64,000 nt of DNA from Hydra vulgaris. Taxonomy: Eukaryota > Cnidaria > Hydrozoa > Anthoathecata > Hydridae. Under the pieces are notes generated by a model. That model ran no database searches. It was not told where the DNA came from and was given only the letters and a program-made list of their open reading frames with translations. The position numbers and the translations under genes are program-made. The DNA lies in NCBI RefSeq assembly GCF_038396675.1, contig NC_088927.1:39617501-39681500 (forward strand), given 5' to 3'. Shown here one piece after another: positions 60,430-64,000 of this stretch. Position 1 is the stretch's first letter. Each line of letters begins with the position of its first letter.

Positions 60430-63354
60430 ATTTATTTTTAATACATTGTTTCCAGTTTAGGATGTTGAATGCTGGATTTTCTTGACTCAATGCATGGGTT
60501 TTGCGTGTGTCTCTGTTTTTATGACTAGGCAACTCATTTTATTATCTCCTAATGAGGGTACAGCTCTAAAACTCAGTTTTATGGTTCTGAGGCCGGTTGG
60601 TATTCAGGTTTCCTGAACTCTGTGGTAGCTCTTAGAGAGGCTGATTCCATCAACAGCTGAAAAATATCAAAGTACTAACAGTGCCACGTTGTGCATGGAT
60701 GGTGTCCCTGTTTGTACCTTTGGTGTGCATTGCGGAGGCCACATTTGGAGCCCTTTGTTATGACTTAGGGTCTATCAATAGTTATGAGGCAATTGCTTGG
60801 GCTATTAGGTAGTGTTCTGAGTACTATTTAGGCTTTGAGTCAAGTTCTTCAATCTAATTTAAAAATAAATAAAGTACCAAAAACTATTAGACACAAAAAA
60901 CCATCATCATCACCAAGTTCTCTAAACCTATCATTCACTAATATTCGTGGTCTTCGAATTAACTTTTCTTCTGTTGAGTCTTATCTCTTGAAAAGTTCAT
61001 CAGACCTACTTGCTCTTTGTGAGACTAATTTGAGTTCAGCTGTCTGATCTTGTGATCTTAGTGTTGATGGTTATCTTCCTTCAATTCGTAAAGACTCCAA
61101 TAGTCACATGCTTGGCCTGGGCATTTACATTTGTAATAACTCACCCATTTGTCGTGAAACTAGAATTGAATCCACAAACTACTCTTTTATGTGCTTTCTA
61201 CCACTTTTAATTTCTTTCACTTCACTCTATCTTTGTGTTCTATATCGCTCTCCTTCATCTCAAGACTGCACTCTTTTTGATGTTATTTCTGATCATATTG
61301 ACCAAGCCCTCTCTCTTTATCCATCAGCTAATATAGTTGTTGTCGGTGACTTTAATGCTCACCACTCTGAATGGCTTAGCTCTAGTGTCATTGATTCTGC
61401 AGGCATTAAAGTCCACAACTTTTGCCTTTCTCAATCCCTAACTCAAATAGTCAACTTTCCAACTCGCTTTACTGACAACCCGAATTATTTACCTTCTCTA
61501 CTCGACTTATGTCTTGTTTCTGATCCTAGTCAGTGCTCAGTTTCTCCACATTTACCCTTAGGTGCTTCTGATCACAGTTTGATCTCTCTAAAACTAATAT
61601 CTCATTCTTCTTCATCACCTGAATACCCCTATTATTGCACCTCTAACAACTACCTTAAAGCTGACTGGGATTCTTTTCGTGATTTTCTTCGTGAAGACCC
61701 TTGGGTAGAAATCTTTCGTCTTCCTGTCGACAAATGTGCTTCTTACATAACTTCATTCAAGTGGATTCAGGCTGGCATGGAATTTTTTGTTCCATCTCAA
61801 CGATTTCAGGTCAAGCCTCACTCTCCTCCATGGTTTTCCTCACACTGTGCTGCTGCGATTGTCAGTCGAGGCTGTTACTTCCATATTTACCAGCAAAACA
61901 ATTCTCCGGAAAACTGACATCTGTTTATTACTGCCAGAAACAATTGTAAAAAGGTTTTGTCTAACGCCAAAACCCGTGATTCTCAGGTCATAAAATCTCG
62001 TATCTCATCTAAAAAATTAGGCTCTCGTGACTTCTGGAGAATTTTTAATAATATCAATAATAAGGACAAATCTTTAATTCCACCTCTCTTGTATGGTTCA
62101 GACTTTGTCACTTCACCTAAAGACAAAGCTGAATTGTTTGCTAAAAACTTTTCATCAATATCATCTCTTGATTCCACTAGTTGCGTTCTACCTGATATTG
62201 CCAACAAACAGGTTGATTCATTGCTTGACATTCATATCACTCCAGCTTCTGTATCTAACGGGATTTGCCTGCCTAGACTCTTATACAGCTTGTGACCCGG
62301 ACAACATACCTGTTATTGTCTTGCAGAAGTGTTCTCCGGAGCTGTCGTCTATACTCTCAAAACTAGTCAACAAGTGCTCATCAGAGTCTTGTTTTCCAGC
62401 CTGCTGGGAAACAAGACTCTGTTATCCTTATCTTCAAAAATTCTGGAGAGCAAACAATTTCTCACCTTGAGTCTAATAACTTACTTTCTGACCATCAAAA
62501 TGGATTTCGATCTTCTCGCTCCACAGCTGATTTGTTAACAGCACTAACTGATAGGTTTTATCGTGCATTAGATGAAGCTGGAGAAGCTAAGGCCATCGCT
62601 CTTGACATTTCAAAAGCTTTTAATAAAGTTTGGCATGCTGGTCTTCTCCATAACCTTTCTTCTTATGGTGTATATGGCAACATCTTTAAGATTGTTGAAT
62701 CCTTACTTTCCAATCGTAGTACAAAAGTTGTCCTCGATGGACAGCACTCTTCTTCTTCTTCAGTAACTTCAGGGGTTCCTCAAGGCTCTGTCCTTGGCCC
62801 TATACTCTTTTTAATTTACATTAATGATCTTCCAGATTTTTTCACATCTAAGGTGGCATTGTTTTGCTGATGATACTACCATTTATTCTTGTCATGATAA
62901 GAAACCAACACTCTCTGATTGGTTGGAGGGGCATTTGAGCTTGAAAAGGATCTCACTTTTGCTACAACATGTGGCTCACAGTGGCTGGTGAATTTCTATA
63001 CAGATAAAACTCAATTTTTTTCAGCCAATCGTTATTGCAATAATTTAGATCTTCCTATATTTATGAACGGTGATGTACTCAATGAGTCATCTACTCTTCA
63101 TCTTCTAGGATTACCTGTTACTTCCAATCTTTCTTGGAAACCATATATCAAATCAGTTGCAAAATTAGCATCTGCTAAAGTTGCATCTCTTTATTGAGCT
63201 CATCACTTTCTTACTTCGGATTCTATTCTCTATCTCTATAAATCCCATATCCGGTCTTCTATGGAATACTGTTGCCATACCTGGGGCGGTTCTTCTAATG
63301 CTGCCCTTTCTCTTTTAGACAAGGTCTACGCAGGAAATCGCTATAAACAAAAAA
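60430..63354 (+). pseudogene. LINE family 2, endonuclease plus reverse transcriptase (plus, 3'-truncated)
   Basis: About 400 bases of GC-richer 5' leader precede ORF2. The endonuclease is readable from about 60835: LSFTNIRGLRINFSSVESYL, LLALCETNLSS, a TGA at 61046, then LGLGIYICNN, LYRSPSSQD, IVVVGDFNAHHSEWL and LGASDHSLISL, the last two being catalytic motifs. The linker includes DFWRIFNNINNKDKSLIPPL. The reverse transcriptase has [37 protein letters not shown] and KVALF; a one-base insertion at about 62862 then throws [12 protein letters not shown] out of frame. The copy ends abruptly at about 63354 inside YKSHIRSSMEYCCHTWGG...DKVYAGNRY. It would copy its own RNA by target-primed reverse transcription if intact. 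Several frameshifts and missing 3' end: inactive. Confidence 0.85.
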
Positions 63355-64000
63355 GCTGGAGCGATGCGAATGTCAAGCAATAGATCAACCTGGTTGTCGG
63401 CTATATCATGCGGTAGTGGTGTAGTGGTAAAGCGCTCGCTTCATAAGCGAGAGGTTCTGAGTTCGATCCCCACCACGTCCCTGGTAGTATCGCGCTCAAC
63501 TTGTTTCTCCGAGCAGCGGCCTTGTTCGTCAAGGTTCGTGTTTCGGAGTTATGGAGTTGAAAGAGGTTTATAACCACTAATAAGTAGCCTTGTTATCTGT
63601 AGTGGCCTTCTCGGCCTTGAGGAGGTGAATAATAAAAAAAACATTATAAAAAACAATATCAGGTAGAACGCAACTAGTGGAATCAAGAGATGATATTGAT
63701 GAAAAGTTCTTAGCAAATAATTCAGCTTTGTTTTTAAGTGAGGTGACAAAATCTGAACCATACAAGAGAGGTGGAATAACAGATTTGCCCTTATTATTGA
63801 TACTGTTAAAGACTCTCCAGAAGTCACAAGAGCCAAGTTTTTGTGATGAAATATGAGGTTATATGACCTGAAAATAGTGGGCTTTGGCGTTAGACAAAAC
63901 TTTTTCACAATGGTTTCTAGCAGTAATAAACAGACGTCTATTTTCTGGAAAATTGTTTTGCTAATAGATATAAAAGTAATGGTTTCGATTGGAAGTTTCG
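63355..64000 (-). pseudogene. LINE family 2, linker segment (minus), split by SINE
   Basis: The minus strand matches the plus copy at about 61910-62250: VTARN/KKFCLTPKP region, LYGSDFVTSLKNKAELFAKN, SSISSLDSTSCVLPDI, and, beyond the SINE, DNQVDLLLDIRIAPA (63405-63356). It continues past the window end. Confidence 0.8.
63409..63655 (+). mobile_element. tRNA-derived SINE, family B, full length with target duplication
   Basis: tRNA-like head (TGCGGTAGTGGTGTAGTGG; arm CTCGCTTCATAAGCGAG; B box GAGTTCGATCCCC), a body with GAGCAGCGGCCTTGTTCGTC, a second segment TAGTGGCCTTCTCGGCCTTG, and an A-rich tail (63629-63655). ATATCA on both sides (63403-63408, 63656-63661) is a target duplication, confirmed by the uninterrupted LINE sequence GCCAACAAAC...GATATTG at 62195-62215. 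Confidence 0.9.

Overview
The window looks like eukaryotic, non-bacterial DNA from an AT-rich, transposon-packed invertebrate genome. A cnidarian of the genus Hydra is my best guess. The reasons are extreme AT content, eleven or so long (TA)n tracts, CR1/Jockey-like LINEs, tRNA-derived SINEs with poly-A tails, Tc1/mariner, hAT, pogo and ISL2EU-type DNA transposons, a PIF1/Helitron helicase remnant, and one SOCS-like SH2 gene. The species call is inference. There are no operons, ribosome binding sites or CRISPR arrays.

Layout. 1-1263: minus-strand Tnp2-like transposase remnant. 1.55-1.80 kb: a GC-richer interspersed repeat whose second copy (6.37-6.56 and 10.78-10.81 kb) is split by an ISL2EU element at 6561-10783. 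That element carries a THAP/DDE transposase facing a SWIM/YqaJ nuclease gene, and the nuclease gene has itself been hit by a SINE. 2.3-4.3 kb: two LINE 3' ends, head to head. 12863-16288: a hAT element with a perfect 8-bp target duplication and an uninterrupted 616-residue transposase. 16383-18258: a Tc1/mariner copy split by a TA tract. 20.6-24.7 kb: MITEs, a pogo-type transposase remnant and a tandem repeat. 26.1-28.7 kb: a SINE and three copies of a TA-flanked element with a 42-bp minisatellite core, two of them forming a 1.36-kb palindrome.

29605-30135 is the only likely host gene I can see: an SH2 plus SOCS-box protein of the cytokine-signalling suppressor family. 31.8-32.9 kb: a long-TIR element enclosing a LINE fragment. 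34.0-38.5 kb: hairpins, a decayed transposon ORF, a GACGTC-rich MITE and a cluster of quasi-palindromes. 40.0-43.85 kb: a LINE with an L1-type ORF1, endonuclease remnant, reverse transcriptase and 3' UTR. 45857-48351 and 49107-50464: two more Tc1/mariner elements, both seemingly with an intron in the transposase. 52.25-54.21 kb: an unidentified 2-kb stretch bounded by about 45-bp inverted repeats. 55.5-57.6 kb: a minisatellite and a PIF1/Helitron helicase remnant. 57.6 kb to the end: SINEs and three inverted copies of one LINE family.

The genes do not act together as a pathway; the window is a nested record of transposition. Most coding remnants carry in-frame stops, several of them TGA where a CGA arginine codon is expected, which suggests decay of methylated CpG. 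The exception is the hAT transposase.
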